A stretch of DNA of 64,000 nt from positions 4,629,001 through 4,693,000 of the forward strand of contig NC_009767.1 in assembly GCF_000017805.1 (NCBI RefSeq). The letters are read 5' to 3'. Positions within the stretch are counted from its first letter, which is position 1. Each line of letters begins with the position of its first letter. A program made the translations under genes and the position numbers. The notes beneath the pieces were generated by a model. It saw only the letters and a program-made list of their open reading frames with translations, ran no database searches and was not told the origin of the DNA. Shown in pieces: positions 62,015 through 64,000 of the stretch. Source of the DNA: Roseiflexus castenholzii DSM 13941. GTDB taxonomy: Bacteria; Chloroflexota; Chloroflexia; Chloroflexales; Roseiflexaceae.

Positions 62015-63739
62015 TCACATGGAAATCGACCCCTTACGAAAATCGGTTTTGCCGATCAGAGCATTGACGAGCACCGGTCTGCCCTGGGCAGCCGTCTGGC
62101 GCGCCTGCTTCAAGGTCTCCTCCGCCAGTTCCGGGTCGTCGAGGCGATAGCCAGCAGCGCCGAACCCCTCCGCCACCCGATGGTAGTCGCTATACGCCAG
62201 CGTGGTTGCCACATCGTCGTGCAGAATCTCCACCTGCTCACGCGCAATTTGCGTCCAGCCAGCGTCATTTCCTATGACCGCAACCACTGCCGCCTGGTGG
62301 CGCACAAAAGTGTCGAATTCGGTCAGGCTGTAGCCGGCAGACCCATCTCCATACAGAAGCCAGACATCCGCATCAGGCTGACAGAGTTTCGCACCGAGCG
62401 CAAATCCCGCGCCAACGCCGAGTGTGCCGAACGGTCCCGGATCGAGCCAGCTTAACGGGCGCGGCGGACGCACCGTGTACGACGCGGTTGCCACAAAGTC
62501 GCCGCCATCGGCAACAATTATGCTGTGATCGGAAAGCGTCTCGTTGATCACCCGGCAGAGATGGATCGGATTGACATAGGATGTCGGTTCGGCTGCCTGA
62601 CGCACAATCTCAGCATCGCGGACGGCATCGCGCTGACGCAACCGTTCGATCCATTCCTTCCAGGGATCACCGGGCAACACCCGTTCCGCCAGCATACACA
62701 CAAAGCGCGCCGGGTCTCCCAACACCGCAATGTCGGGGCGCCGGTTGAGCATCAGATCGGTGCGGCTGCGGTTGGCGGCGATAAGCGTGGCGCGACGCGC
62801 AATATGGTTGCCATAGTCGAGGCGGAAGTCGCACGGCACACCCGCAAGAATGACCAGATCGGCTTCGCGCAGCGCCTCGCGCCGCCGGTGCCGCAACTGC
62901 AATGCGTGATTCGCGCCGAGCAACCCACGCGCCATGCCAGAGAGATACGTCGGCACACCCAGCCGGGTGACTGCCTTCGCCAACGCACCGACCGACGCCG
63001 TATCGAGCATCGTCTGACTTCCTACCAACAGGAGCGGACGTTGTGATTGCACCAGGCGGAGCACCGCCGCGCGCACCGCGCCGTCTTCTGGTTCAGGAAC
63101 ATCGACCAAACGGGACGTCGCCACCGGTTGATCCTGCACGCCGGCAAACAATCGACTCACCCGCCAGTCGAGATACCGCTGAACAATCCATTGCTTTGGA
63201 GAGCGTCCACTACGATTGAGACCGTACCACCGGCGCACCACCTGTTCGTCGTACAACAGATCGACCGGCAGTTCGACGAACACCGGACCGGGCACATCGC
63301 TGCGCGCCTGAAAGAATGCCTCCTCCAGCGCCGGAATAATCTCCCGCACCCGCGCAACCGACCGACGCCACTTCGTGATTGATTGCATCAGCGCCATCTG
63401 GTCAATATCCTGAAGCGCGCCGCGTCCCCGCAGTGCAGTCGCCGCTGCGCCACCGATCAGCACCAGCGGCGATTGCGCCATCTGCGCATTCTTGATCGCC
63501 GTGATCGTGTTCGTCACGCCAGGACCGGCAGTCACTACAGCGACACCGGGCACGCCGGTCAGTCGCGCCACAGCATCGGCGGCGAACACGGCAGTCGCCT
63601 CATGGCGCGTGTCGATCACACGAATGCCGCGTTGACGGCAACCAACCAGGATGGGCGCGATATGCCCGCCGGTCAGGGTAAAAACGAAACGCACCCCATG
63701 CGCCTGAAGCGCCAGTGCCACGCGATCACCACCGTGCAT
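62015..63739 (-). CDS. ILVBL-like TPP enzyme (acetolactate-synthase-like)
   Basis: A 574-residue ThDP enzyme with pyrimidine-binding, middle and PP-binding domains. The catalytic Glu lies in DTRHEATAVFAADA (E47), and the TPP motif is GDGSAGYSLTEFDTFVRH with NDAGWTQIAREQVE. The C-terminal block (NALIGKTDFRKGSISM) closely resembles human ILVBL/HACL2, a 2-hydroxyacyl-CoA lyase. Bacterial members are annotated as acetolactate synthases without proof; no small regulatory subunit or ilv genes are nearby. The ATG at 63739 has AAGGAGA 6 bases upstream; further upstream the frame enters the divergent gene. Confidence 0.85.
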   Translation of the reverse strand: MHGGDRVALALQAHGVRFVFTLTGGHIAPILVGCRQRGIRVIDTRHEATAVFAADAVARLTGVPGVAVVTAGPGVTNTITAIKNAQMAQSPLVLIGGAAATALRGRGALQDIDQMALMQSITKWRRSVARVREIIPALEEAFFQARSDVPGPVFVELPVDLLYDEQVVRRWYGLNRSGRSPKQWIVQRYLDWRVSRLFAGVQDQPVATSRLVDVPEPEDGAVRAAVLRLVQSQRPLLLVGSQTMLDTASVGALAKAVTRLGVPTYLSGMARGLLGANHALQLRHRRREALREADLVILAGVPCDFRLDYGNHIARRATLIAANRSRTDLMLNRRPDIAVLGDPARFVCMLAERVLPGDPWKEWIERLRQRDAVRDAEIVRQAAEPTSYVNPIHLCRVINETLSDHSIIVADGGDFVATASYTVRPPRPLSWLDPGPFGTLGVGAGFALGAKLCQPDADVWLLYGDGSAGYSLTEFDTFVRHQAAVVAVIGNDAGWTQIAREQVEILHDDVATTLAYSDYHRVAEGFGAAGYRLDDPELAEETLKQARQTAAQGRPVLVNALIGKTDFRKGSISM

Positions 63740-63874
63740 AATGGTCTCCTTCGACTGCACAGAGAATGCAAACACTCTGCCGTAACTATCCGTAGTATAC
63801 TGCATGTCACACCGCGTCATACAGCGCGGATAATCGGCAACACGGCACACCACACAAAGCAGGAGGACACCATC

Positions 63875-64000
63875 ATGACAGTGCAGTCGGCAACCGAAAC
63901 CATCACCGTCGATGGAGGCACAGTAGTCGAGCAACTTCGAGAGTGTATCGCAGGAGGCAATGTTCAGCGGATCGTCATCAGGCAGGGCTTTCAACCGGTC
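63875..64000 (+). CDS. Start of a DUF4342-type protein, cut by the window edge
   Basis: The first 42 codons of a gene with ATG at 63875 and AGGAGGA at 63861-63867. The translation reads MTVQSATETITVDGGTVVEQ, then LRECIAGGNVQRIVIRQGF, resembling the start of DUF4342 proteins (TVDGGKLLEKVKELIKEGN-type), of unknown function. It is divergent from the TPP-enzyme gene. An AGTATACT near 63795 could serve either direction. Confidence 0.65.
   Translation, partial: MTVQSATETITVDGGTVVEQLRECIAGGNVQRIVIRQGFQPV

Overview
The window looks like the chromosome of a GC-rich, filamentous, thermophilic Chloroflexota of the Roseiflexus type. This is an inference from gene content (K+-independent membrane pyrophosphatase, caa3-type oxidase, GH36/sugar ABC operon, many 2-oxoacid and TPP enzymes) and from the very heavy load of intergenic repeats. 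I could not run a database search to confirm it. I see no rRNA, tRNA, CRISPR array or prophage. One decayed transposase and two copies of a small MITE-like element are the only mobile DNA.

Layout. 1-6.9 kb: the end of an unknown gene, then the two halves of a heterodimeric ABC exporter with an MptpB-like phosphatase gene between them, a DUF4126 membrane protein and a cupin. 6.9-10.6 kb: a 3.1-kb tandem array built from two modules (129 bp and 76 bp). 10.6-15.9 kb: a minus-strand cytochrome c oxidase operon (ctaC-D-E-F-G) with a near-consensus promoter. 15.9-20.3 kb: MITE-like element, a 1-kb GC-rich array, then hppA with a structured 5' leader and a zinc-ribbon protein. 20.5-21.6 kb: decayed ISAs1-like transposase. 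21.6-32.1 kb: an alpha-galactoside operon (GntR regulator, two GH36 enzymes, ABC permeases and binding protein, epimerase-like protein, SDR). 32.6-38.2 kb: a membrane protein fused to a spermidine-synthase-like domain, two Gfo/Idh/MocA dehydrogenases, a monothiol thioredoxin-like protein and an Rdx/SelW-like protein. 38.2-44.4 kb: a minus-strand run encoding a four-subunit 2-oxoacid:ferredoxin oxidoreductase, a radical SAM protein and a bactofilin-like membrane protein. A 90-bp tandem array is wedged inside the oxidoreductase operon. 44.6-49.8 kb: heptose-type GHMP kinase, 51-bp array, psuG-rlmN, an isopenicillin-N-epimerase-like PLP enzyme. 49.8-53.8 kb: M3 oligopeptidase and a CYTH-CHAD protein. 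53.9-58.8 kb: rpsO-pnp with an attenuator-like leader, an ArsB/SLC13-type transporter and a CPBP protease. 59.2-64 kb: GHMP kinase, solitary DNA methyltransferase with an HPPY motif, another low-complexity array, an ILVBL-like TPP enzyme and the start of a DUF4342 gene.

Three window-wide themes stand out. First, intergenic DNA is dominated by tandem repeats, and most of the simple ones have a 7-bp period (CCCTAAC, RGTTCTC, CTCTCGC/CTCACCC classes). Some of these tracts supply the stop codon or Shine-Dalgarno of the adjacent gene. Second, starts often have an extended -10 promoter of the form TG(G/C)TATA(A/C)T without a clear -35. Third, two 5' leaders (hppA and pnp) have convincing RNA secondary structure; the pnp leader contains a terminator and a possible competing antiterminator.

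Start codons were chosen from Shine-Dalgarno spacing where possible. Several genes use TTG or GTG starts.
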